Below, piece by piece: positions 1-5,297 of a stretch of DNA of 20,245 nt. Made by a program: the position numbers and the translations under genes. The DNA is from a virus. Every line of letters starts with the position of its first letter. Positions within the stretch are counted from its first letter, which is position 1. The stretch covers positions 1 through 20,245 of IMG/VR virus record IMGVR_UViG_3300018080_000695. One strand, written 5' to 3'. Below the pieces are notes generated by a model that was given only the letters and a program-made list of their open reading frames with translations, was not told the origin of the DNA and made no database searches.

Positions 1-219
1 AAAAAGAAAAAGCGTTCAAACCTCGAACGCAACAGGGACCAACTCGGAAGATTCATTCCAGCGACCAAGGAGGCATTGTCATCCGAATCGGTTAGAGATA
101 TTAAACTTGTGAAAGTGAAAGATTATACTTACTTAGTAAAAGATCGTATGCTGAATGATTCCCAAATAGACGTCTTAATTGTGTTAGGGATATTAATCTT
201 TTTATCGATTATGTTTTAA
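1..219 (+). CDS. C-terminal part of an unidentified protein with a terminal hydrophobic segment
   Basis: An open frame runs from the window edge to a TAA at 217-219 and gives 72 residues. The visible part starts with a lysine and arginine rich stretch. It has a soluble middle and ends in a strongly hydrophobic tail of about 14 residues (VLIVLGILIFLSIMF), which looks like a C-terminal membrane anchor. The only in-frame ATG is at 148-150, close to the end, so the true start lies upstream of the window. A good intrinsic terminator follows at 227-254. I do not recognise the family. It reads in the same direction as the SOS-type operon downstream but is separated from it by the terminator. Confidence 0.55.
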   Translation, partial: KKKKRSNLERNRDQLGRFIPATKEALSSESVRDIKLVKVKDYTYLVKDRMLNDSQIDVLIVLGILIFLSIMF

Positions 220-226
220 ATGCTAT

Positions 227-254
227 GCTCTCGTTTTTAAAGCGAGAGCTTTTT
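227..254 (+). terminator. Intrinsic terminator after the left-edge gene
   Basis: A seven-base stem GCTCTCG (227-233) pairs with CGAGAGC (243-249) and is followed directly by five T residues at 250-254. It lies 8 bases after the stop codon of the left-edge gene. Confidence 0.85.
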
Positions 255-277
255 AATGAAAACACAATATTTTACAC

Positions 278-321
278 TTTAACACGAACGTATATTCGTT
301 TATAATAAGAACAAACGTTCT
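278..321 (+). promoter_or_regulatory. SOS-type promoter with two LexA-like boxes
   Basis: A perfect -10 hexamer TATAAT lies at 301-306, with a weak -35-like TTTAAC at 278-283 (17-base spacer). Box 1, CGAACGTATATTCG at 285-298, matches the Bacillus LexA (DinR) consensus CGAACRNRYGTTYG with one mismatch and lies in the spacer. Box 2, AGAACAAACGTTCT at 308-321, is a perfect GAAC-N4-GTTC palindrome just downstream of the -10, over the likely transcription start. LexA bound at either site would block RNA polymerase. Control by DNA damage is inferred from the match and placement. Confidence 0.75.
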
Positions 322-337
322 GTTAGAGGGTGAAATT

Positions 338-553
338 ATGAATGGGTTACTATTGTCTGCGAAAGAAAATGGATTGAAGCTACAAATGATCTATATAAAT
401 GAAAAAGGTGCATTGTCCGAAAGGTTCATAAGCATAAAGGATTTTAACGACACATACATTAGAGCGTTCTGTCACTGGAAAAAGCAAACACGAATTTTTA
501 AGAGAAGCAATATTCTTTCTATTGGTTATGCAAGTCAGAAGAAAGTTGTGTGA
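338..553 (+). CDS. Small stand-alone WYL-like protein, SOS-regulated
   Basis: A 71-residue protein with ATG at 338 preceded by AGAGGGTG (326-333), a usable ribosome binding site. The pattern of an I-Y strand near residues 17-20, a G-x-x-S-x-R turn near 24-29 and a KQTRIFKRSNI segment near 49-59 resembles the beta-barrel WYL ligand-binding fold without any DNA-binding domain. I recall short WYL-like proteins of this size near yolD and DNA-repair polymerase genes in Bacillus, which fits the two LexA boxes upstream. The reading frame overlaps the possible GTG start of the next gene, so the two are probably one operon. The biochemical role is unknown, and the WYL assignment rests on pattern only. 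Confidence 0.65.
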   Translation: MNGLLLSAKENGLKLQMIYINEKGALSERFISIKDFNDTYIRAFCHWKKQTRIFKRSNILSIGYASQKKVV

Positions 554-558
554 TTTTT

Positions 559-759
559 ATGAGTCGATACCACATAATGTTTTGTTACTTCGAACGAGGT
601 CAACGTGTTGTCCAAGTCATGGATTTTAAAGAAGAGCAATTTATTCGATTTACAATAGATGAGTTGGAGAAGGATGAACTTCCATTTGAACTGAAAGATT
701 ACATTCGAGGAATCCAAAAGGATATCGAGGACGAGAGATGGGATTATAAAACAATGTGA
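559..759 (+). CDS. Small acidic hypothetical protein, second gene of the SOS operon
   Basis: I place the start at ATG 559, giving 66 residues; a GTG at 550 overlapping the previous stop is the alternative (69 residues). No strong ribosome binding site is seen, only GAAGAAAG at 538-545, so translation may be coupled to the upstream gene. The protein is rich in Glu, Asp and Lys, has no membrane segment, and its middle (residues about 20-60) looks helical. I do not recognise the family. It shares the LexA-box promoter with the WYL-like gene, so DNA-damage induction is likely by position. It ends next to the structured RNA region, which is read from the opposite strand. Confidence 0.6.
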   Translation: MSRYHIMFCYFERGQRVVQVMDFKEEQFIRFTIDELEKDELPFELKDYIRGIQKDIEDERWDYKTM

Positions 760-796
760 AAATAATAAATCCCCTAACTCATTTATGAGAAGGGGA
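759..796 (-). terminator. Intrinsic terminator of RNA copy B (minus strand)
   Basis: On the minus strand TCCCCT and CTCAT pair with ATGAG and AGGGGA (arms 785-796 and 770-782) around an AA loop, with small internal bulges. A T-rich tail TTTATTATTTT follows (complement of 759-769). On the plus strand the hairpin is not followed by T residues, so it works mainly in the minus direction. It starts 4 bases after the outer stem of RNA copy B. Confidence 0.7.
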
Positions 797-883
797 CTAT
801 TGATAGAGGCCTATATAATGGCTGCCTCTAAGACCGCTTATGTGTTATTAGTAATCACACATTATATAGGACTTACTCTATCA
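759..883 (-). ncRNA. Structured RNA copy B (three-way junction plus terminator)
   Basis: Read on the minus strand, the element is closed by an outer stem (876-883 with 801-808, eight perfect pairs) and stem P1 (860-870 with 810-820, eleven perfect pairs). Inside are hairpin P2 (841-859, 19 bases, TGTG/CACA base), a three-base joiner TAA (838-840) and hairpin P3 (821-837, 17 bases, one G-A mismatch). A terminator follows at once. The same architecture with the same arm lengths recurs in copy A. A minus-strand TATAAT (886-891) lies just upstream but has no good -35, so copy B may be read from the copy A promoter. There is no open frame on this strand, so a small RNA is the simplest reading. The family is not recognised. 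Confidence 0.6.
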
Positions 884-896
884 GTATTATAAGTAT

Positions 897-928
897 GTAA
901 AAATAAGGACCTTTTATACATGGTCCTT
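897..928 (-). terminator. Intrinsic terminator of RNA copy A (minus strand)
   Basis: AAGGACC (minus, complement of 922-928) pairs perfectly with GGTCCTT (complement of 905-911) around a 10-base loop. The minus-strand tail ATTTTTAC (complement of 897-904) follows. On the plus strand the stem is followed by AAAAAATTTT, so termination there would be weaker. Confidence 0.8.
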
Positions 929-1050
929 AAAAAATTTTATGTATGGGTGACAACAGCGCAATACCTATATAGCGACTACCACACAGGCAGTTTATGTGTA
1001 AAGTGATGTCACACGCTAATACAGGGTTTACTTGCGCTTGCCTTATTCTA
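897..1050 (-). ncRNA. Structured RNA copy A (three-way junction plus terminator)
   Basis: The transcript is predicted from a good minus-strand promoter (1057-1085) to the terminator at 897-928, about 150 nt. The fold has an outer stem AGCGCAA/TTGCGCT (1032-1038 with 955-961), P1 (1014-1025 with 964-974, one bulge and one G-U pair), P2 (995-1013, 19 bases), joiner TAA (992-994) and P3 (975-991, ACTGCC/GGTAGT with a five-base loop). It is homologous to copy B 154 bases away. CCTATATA, TTATGTGT and TCACAC occur at offsets 0, 28 and 45 in both copies, and several differences preserve pairing. The minus strand has no meaningful open frame here. Function is unknown. Confidence 0.65.
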
Positions 1051-1056
1051 GTAATA

Positions 1057-1085
1057 ATAATACACTAGATGTTCACATTTGTAAA
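1057..1085 (-). promoter_or_regulatory. Promoter of RNA copy A
   Basis: On the minus strand TTTACA (complement of 1080-1085) is separated by exactly 17 bases from TATTAT (complement of 1057-1062). Both hexamers differ from the sigma-A consensus at one position. Initiation would fall near 1050, just before the outer stem of copy A. Confidence 0.7.
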
Positions 1086-1129
1086 CATAATTGATAAATA
1101 TTGAACAAAAATAGGAATTTTCAATCAAA

Positions 1130-1798
1130 TTATAAACTAATAACTTTATTTTGTCCAAAATAACGTCTAGGAAACAGCTCCTGTTGAACTATTTTATGCT
1201 TAAACAAATTATAATAATAATCATATTGATATTCATATTTTGAGTTAATTGCATTAGCAATAAAATCAGCAGCTTGTATTGGATATGAATTGTGTGATTC
1301 AAAGTAGTTAACGGAAATATTTACATTACAATTTAATTCATAATTTAGTTTTATTCTTATGTAGTCCTCAAAAGAATTTGTCGACTTCACTTTAATTGTT
1401 CTTTTATCTAAATTTATTATTATCTCACTTACATTTTTTTGTCTTGCTATTGGAACGATTAAAAACTGTAGCATAAAATTATACAATAAATTTTCATCTC
1501 TTAGTAAATCAGATTTTACATGCTTTAAATCAGCTACAATATATCTAATACTCAAGTCTTTAGATGCTATCTTTCTTAAAAAATAATCTTTTATTGGCGG
1601 ATAAGCGTCACTTGCTTTTATTTCCTTATAATTTTTAAAGTCTGAAAAATACTTTTTTGTCTTGACAATAGATTTTTTCATTACATTACTTAAAGGCTTA
1701 GTACTTGAATTCATCTCAACACATGCTATTGTAAAATATCGCCCTTTTCTTCCTAAATTACCAGACTCATCAAAATTTAAAATAATTTTGTCACCCAT
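1130..1798 (-). CDS. DUF3800 domain protein
   Basis: A 222-residue protein with ATG at 1798 preceded by AAAGGAAG about 11 bases away. It carries the hallmarks of DUF3800: an N-terminal strand ending in N-F-D-E-S-G (Asp10), a second acidic site in I-I-N-L-D-K-R (Asp131), and a C-terminal Q-A-A-D-F-I motif (Asp178). These spaced acidic residues are thought to form an RNase H-like metal site, so a nuclease or nucleic-acid function is possible but not established for the family. The length is typical. Such genes are common accessory cargo of phages and mobile elements. Its nearest downstream neighbours on the same strand are the two structured RNAs, starting about 80 bases past its stop. Codon use is very AT-rich compared with the structural genes, consistent with separate acquisition. 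Confidence 0.85.
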   Translation of the reverse strand: MGDKIILNFDESGNLGRKGRYFTIACVEMNSSTKPLSNVMKKSIVKTKKYFSDFKNYKEIKASDAYPPIKDYFLRKIASKDLSIRYIVADLKHVKSDLLRDENLLYNFMLQFLIVPIARQKNVSEIIINLDKRTIKVKSTNSFEDYIRIKLNYELNCNVNISVNYFESHNSYPIQAADFIANAINSKYEYQYDYYYNLFKHKIVQQELFPRRYFGQNKVISL

Positions 1799-2153
1799 CT
1801 ATACTAATACTTCCTTTCGTAATTTTAATAGTTATATAACATTATATTAATTTTTTAAAAACAAAAAAAATACACATGTGGATAATGTGGATAAATAAAT
1901 TATAACATCATATAAACTCACAGAAAACACTTGAAATCTACATATTTTGACAAAAGTTCTTTCTTATAAAATTATAGATTATATATGTAATAACCGTATT
2001 TTAAAGCTAACTTTAACTCAAAAAAATGTATTTTTCTGAAAAAGCACACTATTATTTGTATTTTTACCTAGCAAAAATTAAATTTTGCAGATTTTTTATT
2101 TGTGAACATCTCGATTATTCTCTAATTGAAAAAATGGAAATGAGGTGATGGTT
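1799..2153. other. Gene-free AT-rich spacer
   Basis: No credible reading frame is seen on either strand. The stretch holds the ribosome binding site and presumably the promoter of the minus-strand DUF3800 gene, the two DnaA boxes at 1877-1894, and a perfect plus-strand TTGACA at 1947-1952 that has no well-spaced -10. The ribosome binding site of the broken gene at 2154 lies at 2142-2147. Confidence 0.6.
1877..1894 (-). promoter_or_regulatory. Two abutting perfect DnaA boxes
   Basis: TGTGGATAA occurs twice without a gap (1877-1885 and 1886-1894). Its complement TTATCCACA is the consensus DnaA box. They lie in AT-rich DNA about 80 bases upstream of the DUF3800 start codon. The role could be a replication-related site or DnaA control of the DUF3800 promoter; neither is shown. 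Confidence 0.6.
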
Positions 2154-2341
2154 GTGAGGAAGAAATTAAGATGTCCATTATGTGAAGGATTGTTTAATAG
2201 CATGATCTAGTTATTATGGATTACTTAAATGGTTTGAAGCACAAAACATGTTTTGAGTATCATTTTTTAACAGATCCTATTCAAGATGAGGGAATATATA
2301 AGGAAATTATTGATAAGTATGATTTCTTTCAAAAAATATAA
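2154..2341 (+). pseudogene. Small metal-binding-like protein gene broken by a one-base frameshift
   Basis: GTG at 2154 (ribosome binding site GAGGTG at 2142-2147, six bases away) begins RKKLRCPLCEGLFN, then the frame stops at TAG 2208-2210. Reading on in another frame from CAT at 2201 gives HDLVIMDYLNGLKHKTCF followed by EYH and about 24 more residues to TAA 2339-2341. Joined, they make a protein of about 60 residues with a C-x2-C knuckle and a later H-x2-C-x3-H cluster, as in small zinc-binding proteins. Loss of one base near 2196-2201 explains the break. A good terminator follows at once, which supports this having been a real gene. The family is not recognised. Confidence 0.65.
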
Positions 2342-2345
2342 AAGT

Positions 2346-2369
2346 AACCCACTAAGTTAAGTGGGTTTT
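2346..2369 (+). terminator. Bidirectional intrinsic terminator between convergent small genes
   Basis: AACCCACT (2346-2353) pairs with AGTGGGTT (2360-2367) and is followed by TTTT on the plus strand. On the minus strand the hairpin is followed by ACTTTTATATTTTTT. It therefore serves both the broken gene at 2154-2341 and the minus-strand gene at 2384-2515. Confidence 0.8.
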
Positions 2370-2383
2370 ACATTAATATTCAT

Positions 2384-2515
2384 CTACTTAGTTTCACCAT
2401 ACTGGATTTTACATTCCAAGATAGTAACCAAATCAACCAACTCTTTTTCAATTTCTTGTAATTGATTGCTTAATATCTTGAAACAACAATCTATATCTTG
2501 TAGAACTTCTTTCAT
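2384..2515 (-). CDS. 43-residue coiled-coil-like hypothetical protein
   Basis: A short frame starts at ATG 2515 and stops at TAG 2384-2386. The ribosome binding site GGGGTGG lies at a good distance, and a promoter sits at 2536-2565. The product (begins MKEVLQDIDCCFKILSNQ) has regularly spaced Leu, Ile and Val among Glu, Gln and Lys, so one amphipathic or coiled-coil helix is likely. It contains three cysteines, two of them adjacent, and has no membrane segment. It lacks the S-Q-x-L-D motif of Spo0E-like phosphatases despite the similar size. With promoter, ribosome binding site and terminator all present, it is probably real. Function unknown. Confidence 0.6.
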   Translation of the reverse strand: MKEVLQDIDCCFKILSNQLQEIEKELVDLVTILECKIQYGETK

Positions 2516-2535
2516 ATTTATCCACCCCAATATAG

Positions 2536-2565
2536 ATTTTATTCAAAAAATATATCATTAGTCAA
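2536..2565 (-). promoter_or_regulatory. Promoter of the 43-residue gene
   Basis: On the minus strand TTGACT (complement of 2560-2565) lies 18 bases from TAAAAT (complement of 2536-2541). Both hexamers are one base from consensus. Confidence 0.6.
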
Positions 2566-2770
2566 ATTGAACTAAACAAAAGGTCACATCATACAATAAA
2601 GTGAGTCTAATTACATATAGAGTAGTTAATTTGAATCCTATCTCACAATAAATTCAACGAAACAATAAAATTTATTTTGTTGTAATTTATTATTTTTATT
2701 TAAAATCTATGAACAATTGCTATATATTGAACGTCAATAGATTAGATATTTAAACAAAAATATATAAAAT

Positions 2771-2799
2771 TTGACAAAAATTCAATTTATTGATATTTT
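2771..2799 (+). promoter_or_regulatory. Promoter of the secreted protein gene
   Basis: A perfect TTGACA at 2771-2776 is 17 bases from TATTTT at 2794-2799. Initiation near 2806 leaves an unusually long leader of about 130 bases before the ATG at 2939. Confidence 0.65.
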
Positions 2800-2938
2800 G
2801 TTTTTTGTTGTTACTTAGGTATATGATCTAAATTGCAACCCAGATATGTCTGTAAGGGAGGTAGAAACCCAATTTTAATTTCTTTTTACAATCTAATTAT
2901 TTAGTATTTTATTAAATTTATAGAAAGGAGAAAAATAA

Positions 2939-3883
2939 ATGTTTAAAAGAGTCTATTTATTAATATTCCTAGTCATAACTTTATTTTTTGGTTTTTCTCT
3001 ATCAGCAAATGCAGAAGAAAAAACTAACAATGTAGTAGACTGGAAAGGACAAACTGTTGAAACATTAAAGGTAAATAACGGACTAGTAGTAAAAAAATTA
3101 AAAGATGGAAGAGTTTTACCAGTAAATGAAAAAAAAGCTCACATGTTAACTGACGGAGAATTGAATAAAATTTTATTATTCATGGGAGAAGACCCAAGCA
3201 ATTTAGATATGCCTAGAGATATGAAAATTGATATTGTAAAAAATGGTGGAAAAGTCGCTGAGTCTTCCTCACATAAACTAACAATTGAAGACTATAACGA
3301 AAAAGGAGAAAAGATTTTTGTCAGAGAAATCGACTTAGATCAATCTCAAAATAATAACATTGGAGCATTAGCATTATCTTCAAGTACATACCAATGTTTC
3401 ATAGGAGGTTGCTTTAATGGAAGGCTCACAACTTATTTAGTAGGTACATCTGGATCTAACTATAAATATTCTATCTATTACCGTTATGATTGGAATGATT
3501 TTCATTCATATTACTATACTGATAGAATTGGATTAGCATGGACTGCTAAAGCAACCAAAGTAGCAGGTTCAGATTATGGAACACATAGTTTCTATGACAA
3601 CTTTGGTAATTATAGAAGTTATAAAATGTCTATAAATAAGACTTCAACATATGGTACTGCAATGAATGTCCCTATGTTTTCCTTTAACAGACAGTCTGGT
3701 TATCAAAAAGTACAACTTTACTATCCTACAAGATATAAAGGAGATTATGACTATGTAGCAGGATCATATGGACATAACTGGCAAACTATTTTCAATAGTA
3801 TTAGTATAGGTCCTGCTTCCATTAATATTAGTAACACCTATAAACAATTCAAATTAGAAAAGAACCTGAAAGTCGGTTATTAA
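2939..3883 (+). CDS. Secreted protein of unknown function (possible lysogenic-conversion product)
   Basis: A 314-residue protein with ATG at 2939 preceded by AGAAAGGAG. Residues 1-25 form a classic signal peptide: K and R near the start, a hydrophobic core, and A-N-A before E-E-K as the likely cleavage site. No lipobox and no cell-wall sorting signal are seen. The mature N-terminal half is charged (Lys, Glu, Asp). The C-terminal half, from about residue 145, is rich in Tyr, Ser, Asn and Gly with two nearby cysteines (C-F-I-G-G-C), as in beta-rich extracellular domains. I do not recognise the family. It has its own promoter, lies beyond the lysis genes, and is very AT-rich, all typical of a gene expressed from the prophage for the host. 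A small membrane protein gene follows in the same direction. Confidence 0.8.
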   Translation: MFKRVYLLIFLVITLFFGFSLSANAEEKTNNVVDWKGQTVETLKVNNGLVVKKLKDGRVLPVNEKKAHMLTDGELNKILLFMGEDPSNLDMPRDMKIDIVKNGGKVAESSSHKLTIEDYNEKGEKIFVREIDLDQSQNNNIGALALSSSTYQCFIGGCFNGRLTTYLVGTSGSNYKYSIYYRYDWNDFHSYYYTDRIGLAWTAKATKVAGSDYGTHSFYDNFGNYRSYKMSINKTSTYGTAMNVPMFSFNRQSGYQKVQLYYPTRYKGDYDYVAGSYGHNWQTIFNSISIGPASINISNTYKQFKLEKNLKVGY

Positions 3884-3967
3884 ATATCTAGTTTAACTTT
3901 ATATGAGGGACTATGTAAATGTCATTATTTTGCGAGCAGACAGAAATTCCCAAAATAGGTGATAGAA

Positions 3968-4168
3968 TTGAGCAAACTATTTAAAATAATTTTATTTACT
4001 TTAGGGACACTATTCCTTTTAGTAAGTCTTGTCTTTTTATTCATGACTTCTATATCTGATGATAAAAATAGTATAACTATATTAGTTTCACTATTTGGAA
4101 TTCTAAATGGAAGCATAGCCATCGCTGTTGCCGAAATACTATCAGAAATCAAAAAGAGAGACTCGTAA
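3968..4168 (+). CDS. Small two-helix membrane protein
   Basis: I choose TTG at 3968, because AGGTGA (3957-3962) lies five bases upstream as a ribosome binding site; GTG at 3959 is the alternative, but it overlaps that site. The product is about 66 residues with two hydrophobic segments (about 4-27 and 37-57) and a short charged tail (EIKKRDS). It starts 84 bases after the secreted protein gene on the same strand with no terminator between, so the two are probably co-transcribed. A terminator follows at 4189-4216. Candidate roles are immunity to, or export or anchoring of, the upstream product. A second holin-like protein is less likely, since it reads against the lysis genes. Confidence 0.65.
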   Translation: MSKLFKIILFTLGTLFLLVSLVFLFMTSISDDKNSITILVSLFGILNGSIAIAVAEILSEIKKRDS

Positions 4169-4188
4169 CAAATAAATATATAAATTGA

Positions 4189-4216
4189 CCCACTCAAACA
4201 ATTGAGTGGGCTTTTT
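4189..4216 (+). terminator. Intrinsic terminator of the secreted-protein operon
   Basis: A nine-base perfect stem CCCACTCAA (4189-4197) with TTGAGTGGG (4202-4210), a four-base loop, then CTTTTT (4211-4216). Confidence 0.9.
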
Positions 4217-4228
4217 ATAAATAAGGAT

Positions 4229-4272
4229 ACATGATGCCAGTTGACAGTTCTGTGAGGTGGTCTGCATCATGT
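4229..4272. terminator. Long hairpin between convergent operons
   Basis: ACATGATGC (4229-4237) pairs perfectly with GCATCATGT (4264-4272). The 26-base interior contains CCA/TGG and ACAG/CTGT pairs, so it may be branched. It lies just past the endolysin stop (minus strand) and is followed on the plus side by a T-rich run. It probably ends the late transcript; the minus-strand T tail is poor, so this is only moderately certain. Confidence 0.5.
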
Positions 4273-4296
4273 TTGTTTTAGTTTATACAGTTAACT

Positions 4297-5244
4297 TCAT
4301 CTTACACGTATTTTTTGTCCTGGATAAATTAAATTATAATTTTGGATGTTAGGGTTCAGCTTTTTCAAATTTGATAATGTTGTACCATACTTATTAGCAA
4401 TCTTTGTCATGTTATCTCCTGGCTTGACAGTATAATATTGTTTCACTTCTTTACCATTTGATTTTATCTTCAATTTTTGTCCGACATAAATTAAATTTGG
4501 ATTTTTAATATTGTTTAGTTTTACGAGCTCATTCACAGTCGTTCCATATTTTTGAGCAATTTCTGAAAGTGTATCACCCTTTTTAACCGTGTAAACTGAT
4601 ACTGTTGTTTTTGTAGAACTAACTTTTTTTACTGGTTCTGAGTTTTTATCTCCACCTGTGAAATAATCAAGAGGTTTATTACTAACGATTCTATTTAAAT
4701 CTAAATCTCCATTGTACCCATCAAGTCGCCCAACGCTAGTATATTGCCATAAATCGCATGGATAAGCTGGTTTTGTTTGTGGTTTTCCATCGTTTGTACC
4801 ATAACGTGGTATCCAAATAGCGTCAAAATCGCTCATATCTAAATTAAATTTTTTGTATAAATGATGAGCGATATAAACACCAATTTTTTCAGCTCCGAGT
4901 TCACGCAATTTCTTCACATAAGCCTTAACACCTCCACGCATATCCTTCATGCTTTCTTCTTCAACGTCTAAAAACCAAAATGTCGGGTTCAAGTCTTTCG
5001 TGCGATTGTAGAAGTCTGTTGCTTCGACTTCCATATCTTTTTCATTCACACCACGAACCCACGCATAAGCAGCAGTTGGAACACCGCGTTTTTTAAACTC
5101 TGCGTGATGTGTTTTGTAATGACGGTCAATCGTTTTTGAACCGTACTGAGTACGAATAATAACTAGATCAACCTGTTTTGCCAATTTGTCATAATCCATT
5201 TTTTTCGGGTCTTGATGATGAGATAAGTCGATAATCGCTTTCAT
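4297..5244 (-). CDS. Phage endolysin: GH25 muramidase with two LysM domains
   Basis: A 315-residue protein with ATG at 5244 and ribosome binding site AAGGAGAGG. Residues 1 to about 195 match glycoside hydrolase family 25, which cuts the MurNAc-GlcNAc bond of peptidoglycan. The expected acids are Asp6 in the opening strand and the D-V-E motif (Asp93, Glu95), with W-Q-Y-T-S near 166-170 and D-L-D-L-N near 180-184. Two LysM repeats follow (about 218-260 and 271-314), each with a Y-T-V-K-x-G-D start and an L-I-Y-x-G-Q-K end, for binding cell-wall glycans. There is no signal peptide, so release must depend on the holin encoded just upstream. It is the last gene of the late operon. Confidence 0.97.
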   Translation of the reverse strand: MKAIIDLSHHQDPKKMDYDKLAKQVDLVIIRTQYGSKTIDRHYKTHHAEFKKRGVPTAAYAWVRGVNEKDMEVEATDFYNRTKDLNPTFWFLDVEEESMKDMRGGVKAYVKKLRELGAEKIGVYIAHHLYKKFNLDMSDFDAIWIPRYGTNDGKPQTKPAYPCDLWQYTSVGRLDGYNGDLDLNRIVSNKPLDYFTGGDKNSEPVKKVSSTKTTVSVYTVKKGDTLSEIAQKYGTTVNELVKLNNIKNPNLIYVGQKLKIKSNGKEVKQYYTVKPGDNMTKIANKYGTTLSNLKKLNPNIQNYNLIYPGQKIRVR

Positions 5245-5268
5245 TATTTTATCCTCTCCTTAATTAAA

Positions 5269-5297
5269 ATTTAAAAAGGCCGCCAATTGACGACCTT
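5269..5297 (-). terminator. Terminator between holin and endolysin genes
   Basis: On the minus strand AAGGTCGTC (complement of 5289-5297) pairs with GGCGGCCTT (complement of 5276-5284), using two G-T positions, around an AATT loop. TTTTTAAATTTT follows. The TAA stop of the holin lies inside the stem. It must be leaky or bypassed, because the endolysin gene lies directly downstream. Confidence 0.7.

Larger units (their letters stand above)
2516..2938. other. Intergenic region between divergent accessory genes
   Basis: This very AT-rich stretch holds the minus-strand promoter for the 43-residue gene and the plus-strand promoter and long leader of the secreted protein gene. The leader contains a ribosome-binding-like GGGAGG near 2854 and a possible ten-codon frame (ATG at 2847, ending in Q-F-stop), which I do not count as a gene. 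No protein-coding frame of useful length is seen. Confidence 0.55.

Noticed and set aside
818-892. 24-codon hydrophobic plus-strand gene (possible type I toxin)
   Set aside because: It lies wholly within structured RNA copy B. The homologous position in copy A lacks the start codon and has an in-frame stop. No plus-strand promoter is visible. It is kept as an alternative finding, not a gene call.
860-900. dif-like site for the XerC/D-type recombinase
   Set aside because: The run near 885-900 has a few bases in common with the right half of Bacillus dif, but the core and left half do not match. No convincing dif or att core was found anywhere in the window.
759-1050. CRISPR array or type III antitoxin repeat array
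   Set aside because: There are only two diverged copies 154 bases apart, with conserved folds rather than identical repeats and spacers. No cas gene or ToxN-like gene is present.
2384-2515. Spo0E-like aspartyl phosphatase
   Set aside because: Size fits, but the S-Q-x-L-D signature is absent.
2822-2838. PlcR-box-like sequence upstream of the secreted protein gene
   Set aside because: TATGATCTAAATTGCA resembles the box only in part: the spacing of the two half sites is wrong, and it lies downstream of the promoter.
2847-2879. Ten-codon leader peptide frame in front of the secreted protein gene
   Set aside because: It has no ribosome binding site at a useful distance and no regulatory codon pattern.
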